The translations under genes were made by a program, and so were the position numbers. This document shows positions 51,637 through 60,352 of a DNA stretch of 64,000 nt, piece by piece; position 1 is the first letter of the stretch, and every line of letters starts with the position of its first letter. A model generated the notes under the pieces. The model worked only from the letters and a program-made list of their open reading frames with translations, did not search any database and was not told the origin of the DNA. Source of the DNA: JAXLVB01 sp046329195 (GTDB lineage Bacteria; Bacteroidota; Bacteroidia; Cytophagales; Spirosomataceae); NCBI GenBank assembly GCA_046329195.1, contig JAXLVB010000001.1, positions 1,736,001-1,800,000 of the forward strand. The letters are read 5' to 3'.

Positions 51637-53454
51637 TTACCAAAGAAGTTGATAACTAAGCGATTTGTCGGCAGGCCCTACGGCGACTGTGAGGACTTGA
51701 TGGCCATTTTGGGTAGTAACGGTACCATTCTGACCTTCAGCGAGTTGGATGTAATAAGCACCATCTACACCGAAGAGCCCCTTGCCCAAGGCAACAATCT
51801 GATTCCCAGCCGCCAAGCGAGCTGTTAGTGAACCCTCCGTTTGCTTAAAGATGAAGGTACGCTTGAGCGCTTTGCCCTCGGCAGCAGGGAGAATCTGGTC
51901 ACTGTACGAAGTGTTGCCAATCTGGTAGCTAAAGGTCGGTTGGCCGTTTTGTAAAACGTACCCTTTGTAGAGAAGCACTTTTTCGTCGTTGAGGGTGTCG
52001 GTTGTGGTGGCAGCAGGAGCAATAGGGCATACCAACGGTAACTCTACCACGGCACCAAGGGGCGCAGACGTTTGGGGTTCGCCCCGCTCGTACCACATCT
52101 CGGTAGCGTTCAAGAAATCGCCTTTCCAGACCTGTAGCAGAGTGCCTTGGTTGAGGTCGTAGGTGTAATGTACGCCTGCGGGGTCGCCTACGTTAGCGGC
52201 ATGGGTGCGTTTTTTGCCTTGGTGCATCACAAACGAGCGTTGGATAGTGGTTTCGCCTTCGGCATTCACCACAATTTCACCCACAGGGTCGGGGTTAGGC
52301 AAGGATTTGTATTCGTGCAAGGCGATGGGTTTCATCCCAATTCGGCTTACAAAGACGCCCAGGGCTCTTCCGCCCCAGCCAAAATCCTTGGTGTAACTTA
52401 CAGCAATGGTATGCTCGCCTGCACCGAGTTGAATAGATTTGCTAAGGACTTCGTTGCGCCAATACACTCGGTCGTGTTCAATAACCGTTTGCCCATCAAT
52501 CACCAGTTTGCCTTTGCCCGTCAGGGGCATCGAGAAGGTATAGGTGTCGGCCTCGGGACAGGTCAATTTTCCTGAAAAATGAATCAAGAAATCCATGTTT
52601 TTATCGGCCAATCGGTAGTTGATTTTAGAGGCAGTTCCTTGGCTTACAGGTGCTCCGCTGAGAGTGGCAGGTACGTTGGCAAAGCGACCTTCATAATAAG
52701 CGTAGGTTAGTGAACTGAGGCTAACGGGTTGTTTATCAAACGATTCGTAGCGGATGTTTCGGAAGGCAACGGCGCCGTGGTCGCCTTGAATTAGGAGCGG
52801 ACCTTTGGCCTTTTCGTCTTCAAAAGCCGCCGCACGAGTAGGGCCTGATACTTCTACGTTTTCGTGGATAGTCACGCCATTCAGGGTTACTTTAACAAAC
52901 CGTGCATTGCGAGTTTTTTGGCCAGAAGCATCAAACTGAGGGGCCAAAAAATCAATTTCGAGGTGTTGCCATAGGCCAGGCGCTTTGCAGGCATTTTGGA
53001 GCGGAGGGTGGCCTTCGTAGCCTTTGGGCGTGCGGGCTTCGTTCCAGCGTTCGTAAATGCTACCACAGTCCACAGACTTGGGGGCTTTTACACCCCAGCT
53101 GTCAAACAACTGGATTTCGTAACGCCCCATCAGGTAAATGCCTGAATTAGAGCCTTTCGGTAGCATAAAATCAAGACTGAGCTTGATGTCGCCGTGTTGG
53201 AGATTACTAACTAAGTTGCTACTGGCTTGGTACAAAACGGTAGGTTTGGCGTTGAGCAAAACGCCCGTGCCAGCCGTGCCGTGTAGGTTGTCGTCGTCGG
53301 GGCTACCCGTAACGCTTCCAACGACAGACCAATTGGAGGGGGGATTTTTGAAAAACGATAAGTTGGCCAGTGGTTCAGACACTTGGCCATAACTCTGCCA
53401 TGCCCACAAGCAGCCTACAACAGGCAATAGACATCGGAAAAAATGTTGTTTCAT
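51637..53454 (-). CDS. Secreted DUF1080 and PA14 domain protein
   Basis: 605 residues with a signal peptide (ending WQSYGQ). Residues about 30-225 are a DUF1080/concanavalin-like domain (KLSLDFMLPKGSNSGIYLMGRYEIQLFDSWG seen as GSNSGIYLMGRYEIQL; VTLNGVTIHENVEV; GPLLIQGDHGAVAFRNIRY seen as IQGDHGAVAFRNIRY), known to bind or hydrolyse 3-keto-disaccharides and related sugars. A PA14-like carbohydrate-binding domain follows (about 265-370). The remainder is beta-rich. It lies 30 bases before the sorbosone/auracyanin gene on the same strand and is probably the first gene of that operon, hinting at oxidative sugar processing. Confidence 0.87.
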   Translation of the reverse strand: MKQHFFRCLLPVVGCLWAWQSYGQVSEPLANLSFFKNPPSNWSVVGSVTGSPDDDNLHGTAGTGVLLNAKPTVLYQASSNLVSNLQHGDIKLSLDFMLPKGSNSGIYLMGRYEIQLFDSWGVKAPKSVDCGSIYERWNEARTPKGYEGHPPLQNACKAPGLWQHLEIDFLAPQFDASGQKTRNARFVKVTLNGVTIHENVEVSGPTRAAAFEDEKAKGPLLIQGDHGAVAFRNIRYESFDKQPVSLSSLTYAYYEGRFANVPATLSGAPVSQGTASKINYRLADKNMDFLIHFSGKLTCPEADTYTFSMPLTGKGKLVIDGQTVIEHDRVYWRNEVLSKSIQLGAGEHTIAVSYTKDFGWGGRALGVFVSRIGMKPIALHEYKSLPNPDPVGEIVVNAEGETTIQRSFVMHQGKKRTHAANVGDPAGVHYTYDLNQGTLLQVWKGDFLNATEMWYERGEPQTSAPLGAVVELPLVCPIAPAATTTDTLNDEKVLLYKGYVLQNGQPTFSYQIGNTSYSDQILPAAEGKALKRTFIFKQTEGSLTARLAAGNQIVALGKGLFGVDGAYYIQLAEGQNGTVTTQNGHQVLTVAVGPADKSLSYQLLW

Positions 53455-53631
53455 GGTGAGGGGTTTAGAGACCTTTTAGCAAATTTACATACTTATTGCT
53501 GATGCAACAGCGTTAAAAACCGATTTACGATTTGATGTTTTGTGTTTTTGTTGTAAATATCTAATGATCAGATTTTTATGGAATAAATAGTTCTTGTATT
53601 TCTACCTATCACAAAACAGGACACGAGTAGG

Positions 53632-54336
53632 ATGACGGTACGATTAAGCAAAAAACTTTGGATAATGGCATTGGTCATGCAGCAAGTAGTAGCTCAACCG
53701 ATTATGAAACAGGTTGAAGCCGTCGAGCAAAAAATAACCCAAATGCCCAGCAGTCTTGACAACTACCAGCAGTTGCAAGGGCTTGTAGCGGGGCATTATT
53801 TGGAGTTTTCGGCTACTCAACGCCAACAGATTCGTTCGTTTTTGGAAAAGCATGGCCATTTTGCTCAACTAACCACGTATCTTCCTACCGAAGCTGGCAA
53901 GCGAATTGTGATTAAAGGGATGGTTCAAGACGAAAAAGGGCAGGCCATTCCCCATGCGCATTTGTTCGTTTTTCAGACGGATAGTCGTGGTTATTATGCT
54001 CCTGATGACTCTATTCGCAAGCGCATGAACGAAGCCGACCCTCGACTGTTTGCCTATTTGTCCACCGACGCAAAAGGACACTACGAACTGCATACTATAC
54101 GCCCGGCTCACTATCCGATTCGGTATCAGGGCAGGTATATTCCGCAGCATATTCACTTCAACGTGCAGGCCAATGGGTACCAGCCTCTCCAGATTCAGAT
54201 GACCTTTAGCGATGACCCTGCTATGCAAGATGCTTACTGGCAAGATTGGGCTCAAAAACTACATTTCCCTGTGGTGAGCCTACGCTCAGAAGGCAATCAG
54301 TGGGTTGGTGTTAATAATTTGGTATTGAAGAAATAA
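53632..54336 (+). CDS. Secreted intradiol ring-cleavage dioxygenase-like protein
   Basis: 234 residues with a weak signal peptide (1-22, ending VVAQP) and a helical linker (25-85), then an intradiol dioxygenase domain. All four iron ligands can be placed: Tyr121 or 122 (DSRGYYAP), Tyr161 (RPAHYP), His173 and His175 (QHIHF). The family opens catechols between the hydroxyls with O2 to muconates, using Fe(III). The usual N-terminal lid is short and the exported form is uncommon but known in Bacteroidota. The substrate is not evident. It has no aromatic pathway genes beside it. Confidence 0.8.
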   Translation: MTVRLSKKLWIMALVMQQVVAQPIMKQVEAVEQKITQMPSSLDNYQQLQGLVAGHYLEFSATQRQQIRSFLEKHGHFAQLTTYLPTEAGKRIVIKGMVQDEKGQAIPHAHLFVFQTDSRGYYAPDDSIRKRMNEADPRLFAYLSTDAKGHYELHTIRPAHYPIRYQGRYIPQHIHFNVQANGYQPLQIQMTFSDDPAMQDAYWQDWAQKLHFPVVSLRSEGNQWVGVNNLVLKK

Positions 54337-54346
54337 CCTTACTCTT

Positions 54347-54374
54347 TGCGTCCCAGACTGTGCGTCCCAGACTG
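54347..54374 (+). repeat. Two tandem copies of a 14-base unit
   Basis: TGCGTCCCAGACTG occurs twice in a row directly after the dioxygenase gene. Nothing else in this stretch explains it. Confidence 0.65.
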
Positions 54375-54403
54375 TACGCCCTAAGCTGTGAAGTTCTTTG
54401 TTT

Positions 54404-54422
54404 AACGCCAAAGGCGTGACAT
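54404..54422. repeat. Palindromic unit with GTGACAT tail, copy 1
   Basis: ACGCCAAAGGCGTGACAT has a short stem ACGCC / GGCGT and a GTGACAT tail followed by ATTATAG. A related unit lies 54 bases downstream. Confidence 0.5.
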
Positions 54423-54456
54423 GATTATAGATAAAAAATGAACCAAAGTACCTTTA

Positions 54457-54498
54457 AAACCCTGAAAGGGTGACATAATACCACCCTTTCAGGGTTTT
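54457..54498. terminator. Strong bidirectional terminator with GTGACAT-type stem
   Basis: A perfect 17-base stem AAAACCCTGAAAGGGTG / CACCCTTTCAGGGTTTT, followed by CTCTTTTG. It sits between the dioxygenase gene and the convergent plug-protein gene. Its left half has the same CCnnAAAGGnGTGACAT pattern as the unit at 54404. Confidence 0.75.
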
Positions 54499-54576
54499 CT
54501 CTTTTGCATTTATGTTTTGCTATCATCCTTTTATCCCCTCATCGGCAGTCGGATTTGGGATTACAATTCAACGGCT

Positions 54577-56184
54577 CTACTCTTTTCGTGTAGTAATGAT
54601 AATGGTTCCGTTGGCGCCTTTGGCCCCAAAAGCCGCTCCATTACCGTATTTAACAAAGCCAATTTCGGCCACAGAGCGCATGATAATTCCATTCAAGATG
54701 TCCTCGATGTTGGTTGTATAAAGCACCCCATCGAGTAAGAGGGCTGGGGACGAATTCCCCCCCGTGGGTGTCATGTTTGAAATCATTCGGACGGTGCAAG
54801 CGTTGGGGTCGCCAAGGGGACAATCTACCCGAACGCCCGGGAGCTTGCGAAGGGCATCAAAAATACCCCGGTCGTAATCGCTTTCGCTGAGTTTTACAGT
54901 ATAGTCAGGTTTGACGATGCTGAGGTGTTCGTTATCAGCAACCTGAATTTTCCGTTTGTCCAATACCACTTCTTGCGTAGCTGGAGGTAAATTGAAAGGA
55001 GCTTGGTAATCTACTTTTTGGGGTCGCAAGGTAGGTTTGTGTTCTATCGGTTTTGATTCGGACGAGGCCCCTGCCGTTTCAAGCATCGGTGCGTAGTCGT
55101 CGGGTAGGTAGTTGGCAAAACCTTCTTGCCCCCAGTAGTCTCTGATAATCATACCATTGGACGAAGTGACCCAGCCGCTTTTGGTAAACACAACATACAA
55201 GCGAGGTAATACAATCTGCGAATATTTGTAGGGATAATCCGAAAAAATGGGCGTGTAGTTAAATTTACTTTTGATAAAAACCAGCAACGGAAGCTCCGAG
55301 TGAAGTACAAACTGGTCGTTATCAGCATCGTACATACACACCTCTTCGATGTTGCAGGTCTCTAAGGCTCCGTCAGATAGCTCTTTGGCCACAGAACTTT
55401 TGCCATAGTACATGTCTTTCACTACTTTCATTCGGAACACTTCAAAGCTGTTTTCGGCGAGTTTGCGCTGAGTCAAGGCTACCAAAAAGTTACGAAACGA
55501 GTCGTCATAAGCAATCTGTTGGTTGTTTTTCCAAGCGCCAGCCACCTTGTCAGAAGGAGGGTCGAGTTGTTCAAAAAACTTAAAACCAGAGAAAAATGTG
55601 GCATTGATGTCTGTTTCAAAAAACTCCATGTGAAACGAAATCCGCAAGCCCAAAGCATCGTTCTGAATCAGAATGGGTTGTGTTGCCGTGGCGGCGATTT
55701 TTTTAGTTTTTCCGACATACTCCAGCCGAATCACTTCTGGGTTTAGGATTCGGCACTGGTTTCTGAACGGAGACTCGCCAAGGAGGCCATTTTCAAAGGC
55801 TTTCCATTTCTTTTTCCATTCTTTGTCTTGTTCAGCCGTAATTTTTACCTCTTGAAGCACAGCCCCTTGTAGCTGAAACAAGTGAATGGGGTTATTGTCG
55901 GGGTCAAAAGCGATTTCTTTTTGAAGTGCCTTGTACCCCACCAGCGACGCAATGAGTTGAACCTTATACACCTTGTCGGGTACGGATAGGGTAAAATTTC
56001 CCTTGGCGTCGGTGGTGGTGCCTATAGTGGTGTTGTTGATATATACATTAACAAACTGGAGGGGGGTGTTGTCAGTGTCCACTACGTGCCCTTTGAGCAC
56101 CCAAGGACTTTGGGCATGACTCACCGCAGAAATGCCTATGAACCAAAGCACAATACAGGCTTTGGGGATACGCCAGAATGACAT
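54577..56184 (-). CDS. Carboxypeptidase-regulatory and TonB-plug domain protein without a barrel
   Basis: 535 residues. A signal peptide (1-25, ending SHAQ) is followed by a CarboxypepD_reg domain (about 28-110; LKGHVVDTDNTPLQFVNVYI seen as GHVVDTDNTPLQFVNV and GTTTDAKGNFTLSV). The middle (110-390) has no clear family. The last 95 residues are plug-like (DALRKLPGVRVDC, SPALLLDGVLYTTNIEDI, GAAFGAKGANGTIIITTRK). No barrel follows. It is a second plug-bearing non-receptor in this window. The partner and role are unknown. Confidence 0.78.
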   Translation of the reverse strand: MSFWRIPKACIVLWFIGISAVSHAQSPWVLKGHVVDTDNTPLQFVNVYINNTTIGTTTDAKGNFTLSVPDKVYKVQLIASLVGYKALQKEIAFDPDNNPIHLFQLQGAVLQEVKITAEQDKEWKKKWKAFENGLLGESPFRNQCRILNPEVIRLEYVGKTKKIAATATQPILIQNDALGLRISFHMEFFETDINATFFSGFKFFEQLDPPSDKVAGAWKNNQQIAYDDSFRNFLVALTQRKLAENSFEVFRMKVVKDMYYGKSSVAKELSDGALETCNIEEVCMYDADNDQFVLHSELPLLVFIKSKFNYTPIFSDYPYKYSQIVLPRLYVVFTKSGWVTSSNGMIIRDYWGQEGFANYLPDDYAPMLETAGASSESKPIEHKPTLRPQKVDYQAPFNLPPATQEVVLDKRKIQVADNEHLSIVKPDYTVKLSESDYDRGIFDALRKLPGVRVDCPLGDPNACTVRMISNMTPTGGNSSPALLLDGVLYTTNIEDILNGIIMRSVAEIGFVKYGNGAAFGAKGANGTIIITTRKE

Positions 56185-56285
56185 AAAATCTTGGTTTAGA
56201 GGAGTTTTTTACTAAAACGCTTGCCCTGTCAAAATCGTATAGACCCTGCCAGTGGCTGCAAGCCCTGTCAGTGGTCGAGGAGTCT

Positions 56286-58346
56286 TCACTTTAGTTTTCG
56301 GCCAAAGAAGTCAATGGTGGCTTTGTAGGCATCTACCCAGTGTTGGTGTGTCAAGAAACTATGCACTTCGTCTGGAAATACCAATTGCTCTGTTTCTACA
56401 TTCCGCTTGCGTAACTCTCGAATGAGCATGACAGTTTGGTAGAAATTAACGTTACGGTCGTCGTCGCCATGAATGACCAGCACGGGCGATTTCCAGGTAT
56501 CAATGTAGTGCATCGGCGACGACAGCTCAGCTATTTGTGCTCGGGCAGGTTGTTCTAAGTAGTTATAACTCGGAATAAAATTCTTAATACTCAGGTTTTC
56601 GTCATGTACGCCGTGAATGTCCACCCCTGCCGCAAACAAGTTTGATGACCTTGCCAAGCCAAAGGCAGTCAGATACCCTCCATACGAGCCTCCCCAAAGC
56701 CCAATCTTGCTGCCGTCCACATCGGCTCTGTTGCGTAGATACAACCCAGCACCCATGACATCATTGTATTCGCTTACGCCATCGGCTCCAAAGTGAATGG
56801 CCTCCCGAAACTCCATACCGTAGCCAATACCGCTGCGGTAATTGACCGAAAGCACGATATATCCTAAACTGGCGAGGTACTGATTAAGCGCATAGGCATG
56901 GTGATAATACAAGCCATAATGGTAGCCCAAGAGCATTTGCCGACGAGAACCTCCGTGGAAAAAGATGGCCGCAGGGCGTTTTTCGCCTTTTTTTAGGTCT
57001 TTGGGTACAAACAACTGACAAGGAATTTGCATCCCATCAGTCGCCGAAATTATCACGGCTTCGGGCTCTACCAAGTCTTCGGGTTTTACTTCAAATGGTT
57101 GTGGCAACAGCGATTGCGCCTTACCGTTGACCATGACAACGGCACTAGCAGGGCTCTTGGCTCCTGATTGGAGATAAACCAAGGTTTTGCCATCGGAGAG
57201 ATAAGCGCCTTCCCATTCGATGTTTTTGCCGGGTGTCAAGAGTACGGGGGCTTTGCTCGTTGGGCTTACTTCCCAAAGATGCCTGCGGTCAATGTCGTCT
57301 TGATTAGAGTTGATAATCAAGGACTTGTTGTCGGGAGAAGGGGTTACATATTCTACCTCAAAATTTCCTTTGGTTAGCTGTGTGACGGTTTTGGTGGTGA
57401 GGTCAAGGCTATAGAGATGATTCCAGCCTGTTTTTTCCCAGGGAAACACCAAGCGATTGCCATCGAGCCAAAACAACTGGTTTTCGGCTACTATTTCTCT
57501 GAAAGCACTCCCTACGCCTTTGTCGGCTTTCCAGACTTCTTGCGTCTTGCCTGTGACTACTTCTACTACCATCAGGCTCCAAGGCTCGGCCTCACGTACA
57601 GGCACAAAAATGACAGGCTCGGCGGCAGGTTCTCGCATGAAGGCAATTTTGGAACCATCTGGACTCCATACAGGCTGCAAGTCAAAGTCGGTGCTGGGTG
57701 ACAGAAACTTGATTTTGCGAGAGGCGAAGTCGTAGATGCCTACAAAACTGTGGTCGCCTCGGTTGCTTACAAAGGCTAATTTAGACCCGTCTGGCGACCA
57801 CCGCAGCGCATTGTTCCCACCTCTTGACTGAAAAAGTAGGCGTGTTTTGCCCGTTTCGAGCGAAGCGATTTGCACCTGTCCCCGATACACGTACACCACG
57901 CTGTCACCTTTGGGCGAAATGGCTGGTGCAGAACCCAAGCCAATCCGTAGCGACTGGCCATTGTCAATGGTGATTTTCCAGAGGGCTTGTTCGGCGCCAT
58001 TGGCATCGCTGGTGGGGTTGGGGTACTCGCCCACCCGGTTAGGCGCTCCACCACGCACGTACAAGAGGGTCTGTCCGTTGGGCGACCACGTAAGCGAACT
58101 CAACTCTTGACCATCGTCTTGGGTATAGTTAGTGAGTTTTTTGCCTTGAAAATCAGGTGCTTGTGCAATAAAGATATTCCGAATGCCTTTGTCGTTTTGT
58201 ACCCATGCTACTTTGTTACCAACCGGGGCAGGGCTGAGCTCAGAAGGAAATGAGTAGCTCATAAACTGCTCAAGCGTAGGCTTTTGGGCCATAGCCCAGT
58301 ACCCAATCAGTACAAAAACAACGGTATAGAGGGTTCGCTTTGTCAT
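56286..58346 (-). CDS. Secreted S9 family peptidase (DPP-like)
   Basis: 686 residues with a signal peptide (1-20, ending WAMAQ), an eight-bladed propeller domain with SPDGSKLAF-type repeats (about 45-420) and a C-terminal alpha/beta hydrolase domain. The triad is Ser554 in GGSYGG, Asp630 in HGDDDRNVN and His662 in DEVHSF. The protein is a serine oligopeptidase of the periplasm or outer face. It is closer to the dipeptidyl-peptidase-like S9B/C type than the S9 enzyme at the left edge of the window. It is 38 bases downstream of the PrsW gene on the same strand. Confidence 0.92.
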   Translation of the reverse strand: MTKRTLYTVVFVLIGYWAMAQKPTLEQFMSYSFPSELSPAPVGNKVAWVQNDKGIRNIFIAQAPDFQGKKLTNYTQDDGQELSSLTWSPNGQTLLYVRGGAPNRVGEYPNPTSDANGAEQALWKITIDNGQSLRIGLGSAPAISPKGDSVVYVYRGQVQIASLETGKTRLLFQSRGGNNALRWSPDGSKLAFVSNRGDHSFVGIYDFASRKIKFLSPSTDFDLQPVWSPDGSKIAFMREPAAEPVIFVPVREAEPWSLMVVEVVTGKTQEVWKADKGVGSAFREIVAENQLFWLDGNRLVFPWEKTGWNHLYSLDLTTKTVTQLTKGNFEVEYVTPSPDNKSLIINSNQDDIDRRHLWEVSPTSKAPVLLTPGKNIEWEGAYLSDGKTLVYLQSGAKSPASAVVMVNGKAQSLLPQPFEVKPEDLVEPEAVIISATDGMQIPCQLFVPKDLKKGEKRPAAIFFHGGSRRQMLLGYHYGLYYHHAYALNQYLASLGYIVLSVNYRSGIGYGMEFREAIHFGADGVSEYNDVMGAGLYLRNRADVDGSKIGLWGGSYGGYLTAFGLARSSNLFAAGVDIHGVHDENLSIKNFIPSYNYLEQPARAQIAELSSPMHYIDTWKSPVLVIHGDDDRNVNFYQTVMLIRELRKRNVETEQLVFPDEVHSFLTHQHWVDAYKATIDFFGRKLK

Positions 58347-58384
58347 GGCGGAGTAGGTGTATGGTGGCTAATGTGTATAAGCAA

Positions 58385-59044
58385 TCAACTGATAAATGGC
58401 GAACTGTCCTGATGAATTTTGACGGCTTTTCGAGAGAGTCTTATGCCATAATAGATCAACCCTACCGAAGCCAGACCGAGCAAAGGATACGTTTTTTGAA
58501 ACAAGAAATAGTCGTAACATCCATGAAATAGTGCTGCCAAGACCAAACCCATCAGCAAAAGCCCCGATGACTGTTTGAATTTGGCCTGACCTGCATAATA
58601 CCCTTGAATAATGCCCATAATGGCATGACCGGGCACGGCCATAAGCAAACGCATGATGGCTACGCCATAGCCCCCGCCTTCGCCAAAGACATAAAGTAAG
58701 TTCTCAAAAGTAGCAAATCCTAAACTGACAAAGGCGCAATAGATGATGCCGTCGTATGGTTCGTTGAAATACGGTTTGTTGTAGATAAAGGACCGAAACA
58801 TCAAAAACTTACTGACCTCCTCTACAAGACCCGCTGCAATAAAAGCCTTGAACCACACGGCTTTACCGTAGGGTTCGCCTAAAATTGCATCTAAGAGTAA
58901 GGCCACAAACACTGAGAAAATGCCCAAGATAAAAGCCCACCACAAATGCCGTTTCTCTTCTTTTTCGTAAAGGTCTTTCCGGTATAACCATACAGCAATG
59001 ACCGAACTGGGCAACAGGGCGAGAGCAAGTAAGAGGTAGTCCAT
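58385..59044 (-). CDS. PrsW family intramembrane protease
   Basis: 219 residues with about six membrane segments. The three family motifs are present: EEVSK (75-79), FENLLY with Glu114 and PGHAIMG with His140. PrsW-type enzymes cleave membrane-bound regulators; in Bacillus subtilis PrsW cuts the anti-sigma factor RsiW. There is no linked sigma/anti-sigma pair. It lies 38 bases upstream of the S9 peptidase gene on the same strand. Confidence 0.85.
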   Translation of the reverse strand: MDYLLLALALLPSSVIAVWLYRKDLYEKEEKRHLWWAFILGIFSVFVALLLDAILGEPYGKAVWFKAFIAAGLVEEVSKFLMFRSFIYNKPYFNEPYDGIIYCAFVSLGFATFENLLYVFGEGGGYGVAIMRLLMAVPGHAIMGIIQGYYAGQAKFKQSSGLLLMGLVLAALFHGCYDYFLFQKTYPLLGLASVGLIYYGIRLSRKAVKIHQDSSPFIS

Positions 59045-59320
59045 GAGGGGTAGAGGTTAAAGTGTAAAGGTTAGAGGGAAAAGTGTAAAGAGGAGGAAGT
59101 TGCAAGAGGATAAGGGTTAGAGAAAAAGTGTGAAGGGTAGAGGCAAAAGTGGAAAGGTGGTTTTTTTAGTAATTGGATTCTCAAGATAAATACTATTGAT
59201 AATCAAGTGATTATGAGTAAGAGGTAAGGTTCGTTGAACTACTGCCGCTATCCGTTACCCTCTCTACGTTCACCTTTTATCCTTTCCACTTTACTCTCTA
59301 TACTCTATCCTTTTCATCAC
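59045..59320. repeat. Purine-rich then pyrimidine-rich inverted-repeat region
   Basis: Bases 59045-59160 repeat variants of AGGTTAAAGTGTAAAGG and AGGGAAAAGTG. Bases 59250-59312 are the rough complement (CTCTACGTTCACC, TTTATCCTTTCCACTTTACTC). No gene lies here. The region separates the PrsW gene from the glycosylase gene. Confidence 0.55.
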
Positions 59321-59929
59321 TTATTTCTGGTCTTTCCATCGCCAGATGAGGCGGCAGGCCGTAGTGCGGTAAGGCCGCCACTCGTCGGCGATTTCGCCCA
59401 TTCGCTTTTTGAGGGTTTTATCATTCGGCAAACCGTAGAGTCGCATCATCCCTTGTTGAATACCCAAATCGTCCACCGGAAACACGTCGGGACGCTGAAG
59501 GGTAAACATCAAAATCATCTCGACTGTCCACTTGCCTACACCTTTGATTTGGCTGAGGTACTTGACGATTTCTTCGTCGGTTAGCGTAGTGTGCCAGTTG
59601 TTGCCATCGAGTTGGTGTTCCTCAAAAAAAGTGGCTACGTTTTTGAGATAATTGGCCTTTTGGTAGGATAACCCTACGCCTCGCATGGTTTCAATATCCA
59701 TCCGAATCAGCTGCTTAGGATGTGGATACCCACCATCAAAAAGTGTCAGAAAACGGTTGAAAATCACCGTAGCTACCTTGACCGAAAGCTGCTGCGACAC
59801 AATAGAATCGAGCAAGTCGTAATACAAATCTCCTGAGGTATTAGGCTCAGCTAGAGAGATGGATTCGACAAGGGGTTGTAAATGAGGTAGTTGTTTGAGG
59901 TGATGTAGCGCCTGTTGCATCGGTGACAA
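59321..59929 (-). CDS. DNA-3-methyladenine glycosylase II-like enzyme (AlkA type)
   Basis: 202 residues, a HhH-GPD DNA repair glycosylase that removes alkylated bases. The helix-hairpin-helix is at 127-140 (QIKGVGKWTVEMIL), followed by FPVDDLGIQQG with the catalytic Asp153 or 154. SIVSQQLSVKVATVIFNRF near 43-60 is the typical N-terminal helix. It lacks the AlkA N-terminal beta domain of E. coli, as is usual for compact bacterial members. Cytoplasmic. No ada gene is nearby. Confidence 0.9.
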   Translation of the reverse strand: MSPMQQALHHLKQLPHLQPLVESISLAEPNTSGDLYYDLLDSIVSQQLSVKVATVIFNRFLTLFDGGYPHPKQLIRMDIETMRGVGLSYQKANYLKNVATFFEEHQLDGNNWHTTLTDEEIVKYLSQIKGVGKWTVEMILMFTLQRPDVFPVDDLGIQQGMMRLYGLPNDKTLKKRMGEIADEWRPYRTTACRLIWRWKDQK

Positions 59930-60013
59930 AGAAATAGATTCAAGAAATACAAGTTTACGGGTTTATTCGCAAAAATGTAGTTCTCGTTACAGATTCTTTG
60001 TCCAAATAACCTA

Positions 60014-60247
60014 TTACAATTCCCAAACGGTGGGGTGATTGTTTTGACGAAGGTGCTTGGCAATATTCATCCAAAAAGCCAACACTAAATACACAATCAC
60101 AGGCGACCCCATGGTGATAAATGAGGTATAAATGAAGTAAAGCCTTACGCTATTGGCCGAAATACGCATTCTATCGCTAAGCCACGTGCAAACGCCAAAG
60201 GCTTGATTCTCAGAGAAATATTTGATGTGTTTTGCTAAATTCTCCAT
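60014..60247 (-). CDS. PspC domain mini-protein
   Basis: 77 residues from ATG 60247; a longer frame reaches 60286. The PspC fold is visible: FGVCTWLSDRMRISANSVRLYFIY and a membrane segment TSFITMGSPVIVYLVLAFWM, seen as FITMGSPVIVYLVLAFWM. PspC proteins are inner-membrane parts of envelope-stress responses. Stand-alone forms of this length are common in Bacteroidota. No pspA or pspB is nearby. Confidence 0.8.
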   Translation of the reverse strand: MENLAKHIKYFSENQAFGVCTWLSDRMRISANSVRLYFIYTSFITMGSPVIVYLVLAFWMNIAKHLRQNNHPTVWEL

Positions 60248-60352
60248 TGCGATACCAACTAAGTTGCCACGAAAATAACAAATCAATAAGGCTTTAGCAA
60301 GTATAACGATTGAGAATGTGAAAATGTTATGTACGTTTCGGTAGATGACTTT

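Noticed and set aside
52147..52575. A 142-codon plus-strand frame
   Set aside because: It is antisense to the DUF1080/PA14 gene, whose frame is intact and recognisable.
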